Assembly (NCBI GenBank): GCA_021774575.1
Contig: JAJFIX010000009.1
Location: 186,001 to 250,000 of the forward strand
Direction: 5' to 3'
Source: Alphaproteobacteria bacterium
GTDB lineage: Bacteria > Pseudomonadota > Alphaproteobacteria > UBA6615
DNA: 64,000 nt
This document shows positions 17,686 through 26,096 of the stretch, one piece after another. Each line of letters starts with the position of its first letter. Position 1 is the first letter of the stretch. A program made the translations under genes and the position numbers. The notes below the pieces were generated by a model, which worked only from the letters and a program-made list of their open reading frames with translations, made no database searches and was not told the origin of the DNA.

Positions 17686-19263
17686 ATGAATTTCCGGAAA
17701 ATGCTTTTATTGTTGGCGATTGGTACCACTTCGGCCACGCTCGCGACCGGTGTGGCGGCGGAAGAATTCCGCTGGGCCGGCCAGGGTGATCCGTCTTCGA
17801 TGGACCCCCACGCGGCGGCGGTTGGAACAAATCTCAGTTTTCTAGGCAATATCTACGATGGTTTGATGCGGCGTGGCAGAGACATGTCGTTGCAGCCTTC
17901 CCTGGCGTTGAGTTGGGCCCCGGTGGGCAGCGATGGCTGGCGGTTCAATTTGCGCCAAGGCGTTACCTTCCACGACGGCGCCAGTTTCACCGCAGACGAT
18001 GTTTTGTTTTCGTTTGAGCGCGCCACAGGTGAAGGATCCGACGTCGGCACGTGGTTTGCCAGCATCGACCATGCCGAAGTCGTCGATGATTTTACCATCG
18101 ACTTTATTACCAAGCAGCCAAATCCGCTCTTTCCCAATGAAATCGCCAACTGGATGATTATGGATCGGGACTGGGCCGAAGCAAACGGCGCGACTTCGGC
18201 GAGTAAGGAAGAGCCGAACTTTTCGCGCTTTAACACCAACGGTACCGGGCCGTTCAAACTCGAATCACGCCAAGCCGATGTACGCACGGTTTTGGTTGCC
18301 AATGACGGTTGGTGGGATACGGCCGAGCACAATGTCACCCGGGCGACCTATACGCCTATCGGCACCGACGCGACGCGCATTGCCGCGCTGCTATCGGGCG
18401 AAGTCGATTTCGTAAACCCCATTCCGCTGCAAGATGTCGCCCGAGTTAACGGGGCCGGTGGCTTCAGTGTCATTGAAGGCGTCGAGACCAGGGTCATCAT
18501 GCTGGGTATGGAGCATCAGAACGACACCCTGCATGATTCCAATGTGACCGGCGTCAATCCAATGAAAGATGTCCGGGTTCGCCAGGCCGTCTACCACGCC
18601 ATCGATATCGACTCGATTATTGAAAACGTAATGCGTGGCCAGGCGTTGCCAGCGGGCCTGCTTATCTCTCCGGGTGCAAATGGGTTTAAAGACGAATTTA
18701 ACACACGCCTGCCCTACGATCCCGACCGCTCAAGGCAGTTACTGGCGGATGCCGGGTATCCGGATGGATTTTCGCTGCTGTTCCGTTGCCCGAATGATCG
18801 CTACATCAATGATGAAGCCATTTGTCAGGCGATCACCGCAATGCTGGCCCAGGTTGGCATTCAGGCAAATCTGCAAACGATCACGGTGAGCAACTATTGG
18901 CCGTTGCTGCGCGAGGATGATTTCGACATGTATTTGCTTGGCTGGTCGCCGGGCGGATCTCTCGATGCGTCTCATCCAATGCGTTTCTTGATGCACACGC
19001 CGGATCCAGAGAAGCGCTTAGGCAGCTGGAATTTTGGTAAATTTTCCAATGCGACGATCGATTCTCTCGTGCCGCAAATTGTTTCGGAAGTCGATGCCGG
19101 ACGGCGTCAGGACATGATCGACCAGGTGCACGGGATTATGCGCGACGAAGTTGCCTATGTGCCGTTGCATGTTCAACCGCTGGTCTGGGCGAAATCCGAC
19201 AATGTGGAGCTGACCCAGCGGCCCGATAATTTCTTTAATCTCTATTGGGTTCGTGTGAACTGA
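17686..19263 (+). CDS. Periplasmic substrate-binding protein of the peptide ABC transporter (DppA/SBP family 5)
   Basis: 525 residues from the ATG at 17686, five bases after AGGGAGGA. The signal peptide ends at VAAEEF. Family hallmarks are DPSSMDPHAAAVGTN near the N-terminus, GVTFHDGASFTADDVLFSFERA, and the C-terminal NLYWVRVN. It captures peptides or peptide-like solutes in the periplasm. It has its own 265-base leader, so it may be transcribed separately at a higher level than the permease and ATPase genes. Ligand identity is not deducible. Confidence 0.93.
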   Translation: MNFRKMLLLLAIGTTSATLATGVAAEEFRWAGQGDPSSMDPHAAAVGTNLSFLGNIYDGLMRRGRDMSLQPSLALSWAPVGSDGWRFNLRQGVTFHDGASFTADDVLFSFERATGEGSDVGTWFASIDHAEVVDDFTIDFITKQPNPLFPNEIANWMIMDRDWAEANGATSASKEEPNFSRFNTNGTGPFKLESRQADVRTVLVANDGWWDTAEHNVTRATYTPIGTDATRIAALLSGEVDFVNPIPLQDVARVNGAGGFSVIEGVETRVIMLGMEHQNDTLHDSNVTGVNPMKDVRVRQAVYHAIDIDSIIENVMRGQALPAGLLISPGANGFKDEFNTRLPYDPDRSRQLLADAGYPDGFSLLFRCPNDRYINDEAICQAITAMLAQVGIQANLQTITVSNYWPLLREDDFDMYLLGWSPGGSLDASHPMRFLMHTPDPEKRLGSWNFGKFSNATIDSLVPQIVSEVDAGRRQDMIDQVHGIMRDEVAYVPLHVQPLVWAKSDNVELTQRPDNFFNLYWVRVN

Positions 19264-19300
19264 CATCGGTCGGCCCAACCGGCTTTTGTAGATTGTTAAT

Positions 19301-19334
19301 GCCCGTTCTTCTTTCGTGTGAAGGGAGAACGGGC
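19301..19334 (+). terminator. Hairpin after the binding-protein gene, probable terminator
   Basis: Stem GCCCGTTCT/AGAACGGGC (19301-19309 with 19326-19334), 37 bases past the stop. The following sequence is only modestly T-rich, so it may be a partial terminator allowing some readthrough into the amidase gene. Confidence 0.5.
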
Positions 19335-19360
19335 TGACTTTGACCTGCGAAAGATAAGTA

Positions 19361-20167
19361 ATGGACATGATGGCAACAACAACCGTGCCACCGATGATCG
19401 GTGTTACCTCTTGCAATCGGTCATTTGACGGCGGACTTTATCATGCCGTTGGCCATAATTTTGTTGCTGCGGTTAAGGTGGCTGCCGGTGGCATGCCGAT
19501 GGTCGTTCCGTCGACGGTTGAAACCAGTACCGATGCGCTGGTTTGTTGCATGGACGGCCTTCTGGTGACCGGAAGTAAGAGCCATATCAATCCGGCCCAT
19601 TATGGTGCTGCGACCGCGACAACAGATCATATACATGACCATGACCGGGATGCGACGACCATGCCGTTGATCCGGGCGGCTATTTCAGATGGAATTCCAT
19701 TGCTCGCTATTTGCCGCGGGATCCAGGAGCTCAATGTGGCTTTTGGCGGCACCTTGCACCAGCAGGTCCAAGAGATTGACGGCATGATCGATCATCGCAA
19801 GCCCGATACCGATGACCCCGATATCCGCCATGCCCCCCGTCACGGTGTGGATTTGACACCGGATGGCGTTCTCGCGGGGCTAGCGCGCGAGCTTTGCATT
19901 GAACCGAAATCGCTGAGGGTGAATTCGTTGCACGAGCAGGCGATTGATAGATTGGCGCCGAACTTGGTCGTGGAAGCGGTTGCCGAAGACGGAACAATCG
20001 AGGCCGTACGTGTCGAGGACGCAAAGGCCTTTGCCATTGGTGTTCAATGGCATCCGGAATATAAATCCTTGGAAAACCCCTTTTCTGCCGCACTGTTTAA
20101 GGCCTTTGGCGCCGCGTGCCGGGCGCGCACGGCGGCGCGTATGGCTCTTTTGTCAGCGGCCGGATGA
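19361..20167 (+). CDS. Class I glutamine amidotransferase-like gamma-glutamyl-GABA hydrolase (peptidase C26, PuuD-like)
   Basis: 268 residues. The nucleophile is Cys118 in LLAICRGIQELN and the dyad partner is His231-x-Glu233 in VQWHPEY. The family hydrolyses gamma-glutamyl bonds, classically gamma-glutamyl-GABA to glutamate and GABA during putrescine catabolism. It follows a peptide importer and precedes a LysR regulator gene on the other strand. Inference: imported gamma-glutamyl compounds are opened here and the glutamate feeds the large glutamate dehydrogenase. Three ATGs (19361, 19367, 19370) are possible starts. Confidence 0.88.
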   Translation: MDMMATTTVPPMIGVTSCNRSFDGGLYHAVGHNFVAAVKVAAGGMPMVVPSTVETSTDALVCCMDGLLVTGSKSHINPAHYGAATATTDHIHDHDRDATTMPLIRAAISDGIPLLAICRGIQELNVAFGGTLHQQVQEIDGMIDHRKPDTDDPDIRHAPRHGVDLTPDGVLAGLARELCIEPKSLRVNSLHEQAIDRLAPNLVVEAVAEDGTIEAVRVEDAKAFAIGVQWHPEYKSLENPFSAALFKAFGAACRARTAARMALLSAAG

Positions 20168-20226
20168 CGGTTTTTGCTGCGTCATAGCACCATGATCGAT
20201 CATTGCCGAGACGAGATCATGCATTC

Positions 20227-21120
20227 TTAGTCGGCCGCGACTGAGATTGAAAGTTCCTTTTCCAACCAAGCATGAAAGGCCCGAATGTGCGGGTTTGGCG
20301 CGCCTCCGCGACCGGTCACCAGCCAGTAGGAGAGGCCGGTTCGGTATCTGCCTGGAAAAGGCGCGATAAGCTGATCCATGCGTATGGCGTCGTTAGCAAG
20401 TGTTTCCCAGGCCAGAAACGCGCCCTGGCCCGCTATAGCGGCGTCTAGACAAAGGGAGGCATCGGAAAAAACAGGCCCGTCGCCCAGCATTGCTGAATCC
20501 AACTCGTTTGGGCCAAGCCAAACGTCCCAATCAAACATGGCCTCGGTATCGCGGATAATTGGCACATCGGCAAAATTGCGCGGGTTTTTCAGGTGCTTTC
20601 CAACGGCCGGACTACAAACCGGAAAGACGCGATGGTCCAAGAGTTTTGTCGCCTGCACTCCGGCCCAGTCGCCGTGACCAACGCGGATGCAGACGTCAAC
20701 ATCGGAGAAGTTTGGATCGGCGAGGGCGCTATTGGCATCGATGCGAATGCGAATATTTGGGTATTGCTCGTTAAAACGATTGAGGCGCCAAACGAGCCAT
20801 TTCCCCGCAAAGACAGGGGCGACGGAGACCGTGAGAGTATCTTGGCTGCGTCCCTCGGCGAGCGCGACGGCGGCAGCAAGTTTGGCCATGCCGGATGTCA
20901 GGTGGTGCAGAATTTCCTCGCCCAACGGGGTCGGGCGGATACCTTTCGGCAACCGATCGAAAACCGGCCGACCGAGTTGTTGTTCGGTCTTCTGTATTTG
21001 CTGGCTGACCGCACCGATGGTGACCCCAAGCTCTTCGGCGGCCGCTCGTAAGCCGCCTAGTCGGCCTGCGGCTTCGATGGCACGCAGGCCTTTGAGCTGA
21101 ATGCGGTTTAGTTCTTTCAT
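20227..21120 (-). CDS. LysR-family transcriptional regulator (GcvA-like)
   Basis: 297 residues. The N-terminal winged helix (residues 5-62) includes LRAAAEELGVTIGAVSQQIQ and GRPVFDRLPKG. A LysR substrate domain follows, with FSDVDVCIRVGHGDW and the GQGAFLAWE effector-pocket segment. The pattern matches the GcvA/AmpR branch. It is divergent from a small ORF, with a dyad at 21123-21136 in between, which suggests autoregulation. Its target may be the neighbouring amidase/transport block or the small protein. Confidence 0.9.
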   Translation of the reverse strand: MKELNRIQLKGLRAIEAAGRLGGLRAAAEELGVTIGAVSQQIQKTEQQLGRPVFDRLPKGIRPTPLGEEILHHLTSGMAKLAAAVALAEGRSQDTLTVSVAPVFAGKWLVWRLNRFNEQYPNIRIRIDANSALADPNFSDVDVCIRVGHGDWAGVQATKLLDHRVFPVCSPAVGKHLKNPRNFADVPIIRDTEAMFDWDVWLGPNELDSAMLGDGPVFSDASLCLDAAIAGQGAFLAWETLANDAIRMDQLIAPFPGRYRTGLSYWLVTGRGGAPNPHIRAFHAWLEKELSISVAAD

Positions 21121-21122
21121 AT

Positions 21123-21136
21123 AGTTTTTCTAAACT
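21123..21136. promoter_or_regulatory. Candidate LysR operator dyad
   Basis: AGTTT-TTCT-AAACT, a 5-4-5 perfect dyad directly upstream of the lysR start in the gap before the small divergent gene. LysR regulators bind such T-N11-A type dyads, usually in this divergent position. Confidence 0.45.
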
Positions 21137-21192
21137 AGAACTAATATAAACTCCATATCAAAGGGGCAATAATTCATTAATCTATAGTTATT

Positions 21193-21378
21193 ATGAAACA
21201 TATACAAAACATCAGACAAACACTGCGGACCCTTTTCCCACGCGCTCAAGGCGACAGGCGTCTCGATTGTCAGATCGGATGGAACGACCCGTTTTCTCAT
21301 CCAGATCTACAGAAGATGACGCCAGCCGAACTTGCTGATCTGCCGTCAAATAGAAGGCCGATTACAGTTAAGGTTTAG
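21193..21378 (+). CDS. Small protein, weakly DUF1127-like, divergent from the LysR gene
   Basis: 61 residues. The C-terminal half (LQKMTPAELADLPSNRR) resembles the short helical DUF1127 motif (LxxLxDxxLADIGLxR) found in many alphaproteobacterial small proteins, which commonly lie next to GcvA-like regulators. The N-terminus is basic. No clear ribosome site precedes the ATG at 21193, so the start and even coding status are uncertain. Confidence 0.4.
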   Translation: MKHIQNIRQTLRTLFPRAQGDRRLDCQIGWNDPFSHPDLQKMTPAELADLPSNRRPITVKV

Positions 21379-21410
21379 CGTGGCTGTCGCGAGACTTATT
21401 GTGGGTGAGC

Positions 21411-21453
21411 TAAAAATCATCAAGGGGCTAGCCGTTTCCAGCTAACCCCTTGA
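21411..21453 (-). terminator. Terminator of tRNA-Asn
   Basis: A stem of 12 pairs with one mismatch (21420-21432 with 21441-21453) is followed on the minus strand by a T5 run (21412-21416), seven bases past the tRNA 3' end. Confidence 0.75.
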
Positions 21454-21459
21454 ATAATT

Positions 21460-21535
21460 TGGCTCCGCGGACAGGACTCGAACCTGTGACAAGGTGATTA
21501 ACAGTCACCTGCTCTACCAACTGAGCTACCGCGGA
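21460..21535 (-). tRNA. tRNA-Asn (anticodon GTT)
   Basis: 76 bases, with an encoded CCA end. The acceptor TCCGCGG pairs with CCGCGGA, the D-arm is GCTCAGTTGGTAGAGC, the anticodon loop is CTGTTAA, and the T-arm contains GGTTCGAGTCC. Confidence 0.97.
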
Positions 21536-21737
21536 TCAGTGGTCTTTCGTAGCGAAACTCGCTAGCCGAAAAAGCCAACGGGTCGCCAGGGGGATTTCTA
21601 TATCACAACCATGCCTGGGGACAAGGGGCAAATGGGGTTTGTGGTGTCGGTGGTGTGAGTGCCTGTGCAAGTGGGGCTTGACGGGCGGCGCGACATGTCC
21701 CCTAATCGGCGGCGGGATAATGAGAAAGGGTGGACCA

Positions 21738-21974
21738 ATGGTCGATGGGGCGAGCGATTTGAGGCCGGTTCTGTCGCAAACGGACAGAGTGTCGTCCGAC
21801 ATGGTTCTGTCCAATGCGGCACCGGTCGCATTGTCAGAGGTAAATCTTTTAACCGTGGCAGTTTTGGTTGTGTTCGGGTCCGTTCTGCTTTTCGGCGCCG
21901 GGTTTGCCCATGCCGATCTCATGCACAACGCGGCCCACGATTCACGCCACGCCTTCACTTTTCCTTGCCACTAG
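21738..21974 (+). CDS. cbtB: Cobalt transporter subunit CbtB
   Basis: 78 residues from the ATG at 21738; an ATG at 21720 is an alternative. There is a single transmembrane helix (about residues 37-58). The C-terminal His-rich signature HADLMHNAAHDSRHAFTFPCH is divided by a few residues and defines CbtB, a metal-binding partner of CbtA. The pair is predicted to import cobalt for cobalamin synthesis. It lies 21 bases before cbtA. No cobalamin riboswitch motif was found in the 200-base leader, which is unusual for this pair. Confidence 0.88.
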   Translation: MVDGASDLRPVLSQTDRVSSDMVLSNAAPVALSEVNLLTVAVLVVFGSVLLFGAGFAHADLMHNAAHDSRHAFTFPCH

Positions 21975-21995
21975 CGCAACGGCTGGGTTCGGCCG

Positions 21996-22658
21996 ATGAT
22001 TTTTCGTGCTGTCCTGGTGGCGCTGATCACCGGGCTCGTCGCCGGGCTCTTTGTCACGGCCATTCAGTCGATTTCGGTTGTCCCTCTGATTACCCAAGCC
22101 GAAACCTATGAGACGGCAAGCCATGACGAGCACGCTGAGGAGGCCTGGACCCCACGAGCGGGGTTGGAGCGAGCTGCTCTAACCGGGGTTGCCAATAGCC
22201 TCATCGGCATGGGATTTGCGGCGCTGCTTATTGCCGGTTTCCTTGTGCGCCGCCGCCCGGTCGGATGGCGGCGTGGCCTGCTTTGGGGCGGGGCGGGGTT
22301 TTATGTATTTGCCGCCGCGCCGGCGCTCGGCTTGCCGCCTGAATTGCCCGGTGTCGATGCGGCAGCGCTTTCGGCCCGGCAAATGTGGTGGGGTGGCACT
22401 GTACTGGCATCCGCCACCGGTATTTGGGCGCTGGCATTTGGCCGGAACTTGGCGGTTAAAACTGTTGGTGCTTTATTGCTCGTCGGCCCCCACCTTGCCG
22501 GTGCGCCTCGGCCTGAAGTCTTGACCTCCCATGTGCCTGCCCTGCTGGCGGCGGAATTTGCGGTTGCATCGCTGGCGGCGTCGGTAATTTTTTGGGTTGT
22601 GCTCGGGACTGTGGCGGGATCGCTGTTTGACCGGTGGGTCATCGGGCAGGGCGACTAG
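21996..22658 (+). CDS. cbtA: Cobalt transporter subunit CbtA
   Basis: 220 residues with about five transmembrane segments. The family hallmarks are the acidic/His loop ASHDEHAEEAW after the first helix, the segment APALGLPPELPG and the motif ARQMWWGGT. It forms the membrane part of a proposed cobalt importer with CbtB. The ribosome site is weak, consistent with coupling to cbtB upstream. Confidence 0.9.
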   Translation: MIFRAVLVALITGLVAGLFVTAIQSISVVPLITQAETYETASHDEHAEEAWTPRAGLERAALTGVANSLIGMGFAALLIAGFLVRRRPVGWRRGLLWGGAGFYVFAAAPALGLPPELPGVDAAALSARQMWWGGTVLASATGIWALAFGRNLAVKTVGALLLVGPHLAGAPRPEVLTSHVPALLAAEFAVASLAASVIFWVVLGTVAGSLFDRWVIGQGD

Positions 22659-22740
22659 AGGCACTTCTTGCCTTTAACGTCAAACCGGTTAAATTGCCGT
22701 TGCTTGTCACTCTTTTTCATTTCAAAAACAGGGGGTTCTT

Positions 22741-23031
22741 ATGACTGCATACATTGTTGCCCAATTAAACATCCAAGACGATAGCTGGATTGCCGATTAT
22801 ATTCCCAAGGTCCATGCGATGGTTGAGGCCGCTGGCGGACGCTATCTCGTCCAGACCCCTGAAGCCGAGCATCTCGAAGGCGATGCTGCCGCGCCGTCAA
22901 TAACCGTCGTCATAGAATTTCCGAGCAAAGAGGCGGCAATGGGCTTTTATCGGTCGGCGGAATATCAACCGCAGCTCAAAGCGCGCCTTGCCGGGTCGAA
23001 CGGTGATTTATGGCTGTTGGACGGGGCATAA
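22741..23031 (+). CDS. DUF1330 protein
   Basis: 96 residues behind GGGGG. The family pattern is visible in YIVAQLNIQDDSW..Y near the N-terminus and in IEFPSKEAAMGFYRSAEYQP, the conserved core of this dimeric ferredoxin-like (alpha/beta barrel) fold. Function is not established. It has an independent leader after cbtA. Confidence 0.88.
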   Translation: MTAYIVAQLNIQDDSWIADYIPKVHAMVEAAGGRYLVQTPEAEHLEGDAAAPSITVVIEFPSKEAAMGFYRSAEYQPQLKARLAGSNGDLWLLDGA

Positions 23032-23056
23032 GCGTCAGCTATAGGGTTTTATTGAC

Positions 23057-23812
23057 GTGCCGTTGATTGAATACCCCTTTCCGACCTTGGCTTTTTTCGC
23101 CGTCGCGGTAGCAGCTGGCGGTCTGGTGAAGGGGATTTCCGGATTTGGCATGCCAATGGTATCGGTGTCGCTGGTCGCATCGGTGACCGGCCCTGCCCAG
23201 GCAATTGCTTTGGTCGCGGTGCCGAATATGGGGGCTAATGTTTGGCAGGCTATTCATTCCGGTCGCTATCGCGAAATGCTCACCAGACTATGGCCCCTAC
23301 TTATTCCACTCTTTGTCGTGACCTACTTTTCGGCGCAGGTCCTGACCAAGATTGATGCCGCCTTGGCATCGCGGGCTTTGGGTGTTCTGGTGATCGCCTT
23401 CGGTATTATCCAATTTACCAAATTCTCGATGCTGGTGTCGCCGCGCCGGGAGCAGGTCATGTCGCCCTTGGTCGGGGCAACCGCCGGGCTCGTTGGCGGT
23501 TTGTCGAGTTTTTTTGGACCGCCGGTCACCATGTATTTGATCGCGTTGAAGCTGCCGAAAGAAGATTTTATCGCGGCGACCGCAGTTTGTTTTCTGGTTG
23601 GCGGTGTCGCGCTTTATACAAATTTTGCGATCAACGGAATTCTCGATGGCCCGGAATTTGGCGCGTCGACCCTGGCCGTCATTCCCGTGGTTTGTGGTAT
23701 TGCAATGGGCCGGGCTCTATCGCGCCGCATTCCGCAAAAATCATTCGAGCACTTGGTTCTGGTGATCTTGGTTCTGGTCGGGCTTAATCTTTTGCGGCGT
23801 GGTTTGGTCTGA
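23057..23812 (+). CDS. TauE/SafE-family permease (sulfite/anion exporter type)
   Basis: 251 residues starting at GTG 23057; no ATG lies nearby upstream. About eight hydrophobic helices are seen. The two inverted-repeat glycine motifs of the family are present: GGLVKGISGFGMPMVS near the start and GATAGLVGGLSSFFGPP in the middle. Members move sulfite, sulfoacetate or other small anions across the inner membrane. The substrate here is unknown. A second paralogue lies 3 kb downstream. Confidence 0.88.
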   Translation: MPLIEYPFPTLAFFAVAVAAGGLVKGISGFGMPMVSVSLVASVTGPAQAIALVAVPNMGANVWQAIHSGRYREMLTRLWPLLIPLFVVTYFSAQVLTKIDAALASRALGVLVIAFGIIQFTKFSMLVSPRREQVMSPLVGATAGLVGGLSSFFGPPVTMYLIALKLPKEDFIAATAVCFLVGGVALYTNFAINGILDGPEFGASTLAVIPVVCGIAMGRALSRRIPQKSFEHLVLVILVLVGLNLLRRGLV

Positions 23813-23822
23813 TGGCATTAAA

Positions 23823-23852
23823 ACGGGGCCTGGAAAACTCCAGGCCCCGTTA
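23823..23852. terminator. Bidirectional terminator between converging genes
   Basis: A 12-bp perfect stem AACGGGGCCTGG/CCAGGCCCCGTT (23823-23834 with 23841-23852) lies between the permease (+) and the OmpA lipoprotein (-). Short T/A runs flank it, best on the minus strand. Confidence 0.65.
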
Positions 23853-23937
23853 ATACTCATCTGGTTCGAACGGCCAGAACTATGCCCAGAACTGTGCGTT
23901 GTCCCCAGATCGGGGAGACGCCAATCCTAGCTGGCAG

Positions 23938-24432
23938 CTACCAGTTACTGCCACCTATGATGACGGCCTCGACAGTTACGCGCCGGTTTGCTTGCTCGGG
24001 CACGCCGTCGCCGGTTTTGACGGCCGGGTTCGTTTCGCCGTCCCCATAAATGTCGACCCGTGTGTTGTCATATTCCACACCGGCGGACATGAGGGCGTCG
24101 CGTACTGCTTCGGCCCGGCGCTCGGATAGATCCTTATTGTAGGTAGGATCGCCGGATGTATCGGTATGGCCGGTTATGACCACGCCAACGCTGTCATTGC
24201 CAGCGACGCTGGCGGCAAAGGTGTCGATGCTTTTTGCTGCTTCCGACGTGATATCATCCATATCGAAGTCAAAATAAACAATAAGGTCCGCATCTGAGCT
24301 ATAGGCGGTGCCATGCTCGTATTGATAATCGGCATATTCGAGGAAGTCATTCCAAGTACTCTGTGCTCCAGTACAAGCCGACAATACAAACATTGCAGAA
24401 ACGGCGGTCAAAGCCGATGCCAGTATCTTCAT
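23938..24432 (-). CDS. OmpA-family lipoprotein (peptidoglycan-binding domain)
   Basis: 164 residues. The signal peptide ends in the lipobox LSAC, so the mature protein is lipidated. The OmpA C-like domain begins near DLIVYFDFD and has the peptidoglycan contacts GHTDTSGDPTYNKDLSERRAEAV and the terminal EQANRRVTVEAV. It anchors the outer membrane to peptidoglycan in the periplasm. It is Pal-like in size but there is no tol gene nearby, so a stand-alone paralogue is more likely. Confidence 0.9.
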   Translation of the reverse strand: MKILASALTAVSAMFVLSACTGAQSTWNDFLEYADYQYEHGTAYSSDADLIVYFDFDMDDITSEAAKSIDTFAASVAGNDSVGVVITGHTDTSGDPTYNKDLSERRAEAVRDALMSAGVEYDNTRVDIYGDGETNPAVKTGDGVPEQANRRVTVEAVIIGGSNW

Positions 24433-24532
24433 CTTAGTCTCCCCTCGCTGGGTATAAGGTCAAATAGAGGCACTCACGGAATGGCCGAATCAGCTGCGTT
24501 GATTCTGCCAAGAGTCCCTTGGAGGTTAAGTC

Positions 24533-24646
24533 ATGAAGCGGGTGCACCCATTCGCGACGCCATTATCCGCGCAGCCGCAAATAGATACGAAAAACACAAT
24601 TACAAAAAAGACTGATACTAAAATTGCCTGGAGGAGGCGGAATTAA
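24533..24646 (+). CDS. Possible 37-residue small protein with a strong ribosome site
   Basis: The ATG at 24533 is seven bases after GGAGG. The peptide begins MKRVHPFATPLSAQ and is basic (ends WRRRN). No similarity was recognised. It stands alone in the gap between the OmpA gene and tRNA-Cys. Only the ribosome site supports translation. Confidence 0.3.
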   Translation: MKRVHPFATPLSAQPQIDTKNTITKKTDTKIAWRRRN

Positions 24647-24795
24647 GGAACAAATTGCTATACGGACTATCCAGAGTCACTGCTGATAATAGCTCATAAG
24701 CGTAAAAACGCCAATTAACAAGGGGGTAAGCGCCTCTTGCCGGTCACCTGACGCGACTGCGAAAAGCGGGTCTTGCTCATGTCTGCACTGAGGAG

Positions 24796-24869
24796 TGGAG
24801 GCCCGGGCCGGAATCGAACCGACGTACAAGGATTTGCAATCCTCTGCATAGCCACTCTGCCACCGGGCC
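24796..24869 (-). tRNA. tRNA-Cys (anticodon GCA)
   Basis: 74 bases with encoded CCA and the U73 discriminator typical of tRNA-Cys. The acceptor GGCCCGG pairs with CCGGGCC, the anticodon loop is TTGCAAA and the T-arm carries GGTTCGATTCC. Confidence 0.97.
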
Positions 24870-25142
24870 AACTTCTTGATATTGCTTAATTAAATGGAGT
24901 TTCTATCTTCATTTGCCTGGCGGGTTACACCAAAAACTCCATTCTAATCTTCTCACCGCGATTAAGCTCGAAGGTCGTGTTTTACACGGTTCGTCGGCTG
25001 TATAAACCTAAATGGCGGAAGCCTCAACCGTTGCCTTTGACGCATCTTTTGGCCCGAGAACGAATCGGGCGTGTATTTGGGCTCGTACTCGGCAAAGTCT
25101 AGGATCGTCTAGGCGGCGTTATGTTGGTTTCGCGGCCGAAAT

Positions 25143-25895
25143 TCATCGCGGCCGTTCGGCAACCACCTTTTGGAAGAGTCCGCCGAAGTACAAATCTGTG
25201 CGCCAGCTAAAACGGCTCGGCTCAGAGGCGTAGCTTGCAACGTCGTTGTGCCATAGGTCTTTGGCGAAGGGTTCCAGGCTATCAAAAATTACGCTGGTAA
25301 CGGGTTTTAGCGGGTGCGCCCAATGGGGTTTATGGTAATCGACGAAGACCACCCTGCCGCCAGGCACGATGTTTGCCAAAAGTGCATCGACAACCTCGTG
25401 CTTACAATCGATCGGCAGTTCGTGCAAAAGGAAATAGCAGCAGACGGCGTCATATAAATCTGGGGCGATGGTCGCATCGGCGTTGCTGTGCAGGCTGCGA
25501 GCATCGGCGTGCTGGACCGTCGCATGGGGGAATGCCTCCAATTTTTTACGACAATTGGCCACCTGGACCGGCGCAATGTCGGTCACATCAAGGTGGCCCC
25601 TTGGGCCCAAATGACGCGCGAGTGCAGGAGAAAAATCGCCATAAACGGCGGCTGGCTGTAAGACCGAAAGGCCCGGTGCCAATTCGGAAAAGGCGGCGCG
25701 CTGCAGCCGGCGGTGCTGGCCCCACAGGATGACCGAGACTATAAGTTCGTGGTCCAACAGAGCGACGTTACGCGGATTAAGATAGGCCCAATTATATGTA
25801 TCGCGAAGGTAATTAGGGATTTCCAGGTTGCTCTTATCGCGGTACTGGCTCGGCCTTCTAGGTCCAACATTTACGTTATTTGCTATTGCGTCCAT
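25143..25895 (-). CDS. rquA: RquA, rhodoquinone biosynthesis methyltransferase-like enzyme
   Basis: 250 residues, starting at the ATG at 25893-25895 with AGGTGA five bases upstream. The N-terminal block IPNYLRDTYNWAYLNPRNV (26-44) and IVSVILWGQ match the RquA signature. The SAM-binding motif I position reads AAVYGDFSP (82-90), not the GxGxG of UbiE/UbiG, which is diagnostic of RquA. VDYHKPHWAHPL (185-196) and the C-terminal LYFGGLFQKVV are also conserved. RquA converts ubiquinone to rhodoquinone by putting an amino group in place of a methoxy group, with SAM as cofactor. This allows fumarate-reductase-type reverse electron flow under low oxygen. It is monocistronic here. Confidence 0.9.
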   Translation of the reverse strand: MDAIANNVNVGPRRPSQYRDKSNLEIPNYLRDTYNWAYLNPRNVALLDHELIVSVILWGQHRRLQRAAFSELAPGLSVLQPAAVYGDFSPALARHLGPRGHLDVTDIAPVQVANCRKKLEAFPHATVQHADARSLHSNADATIAPDLYDAVCCYFLLHELPIDCKHEVVDALLANIVPGGRVVFVDYHKPHWAHPLKPVTSVIFDSLEPFAKDLWHNDVASYASEPSRFSWRTDLYFGGLFQKVVAERPR

Positions 25896-26096
25896 GGTTT
25901 CACCTGCGTTTTTCGAGCGCATAGATGTTGGATTCAATGCTCGGGCATTTTGAATATTTTATTTTTCCAGACTGTTCGGCGACTGCCCGTTGTCTGTTTC
26001 CTTCATTTATCCAACAATATTGAAAATGGTTGCTAGGGGAATGACTTGCATCAAACACCATGATATCGACGTTGCAAACCTGAAATAATTTTGGCG

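Noticed and set aside
21460-24869. tRNA-Asn and tRNA-Cys as attachment sites bounding an integrated island
   Set aside because: No integrase and no duplicated tRNA 3' end was found between or near them.
26041-26054. FNR-like box ATGAC-TTGC-ATCAA between rquA and the second TauE gene
   Set aside because: The left arm matches TTGAT at only three positions and lies about 150 bases from the rquA start. Attractive for a low-oxygen gene but too weak to call.
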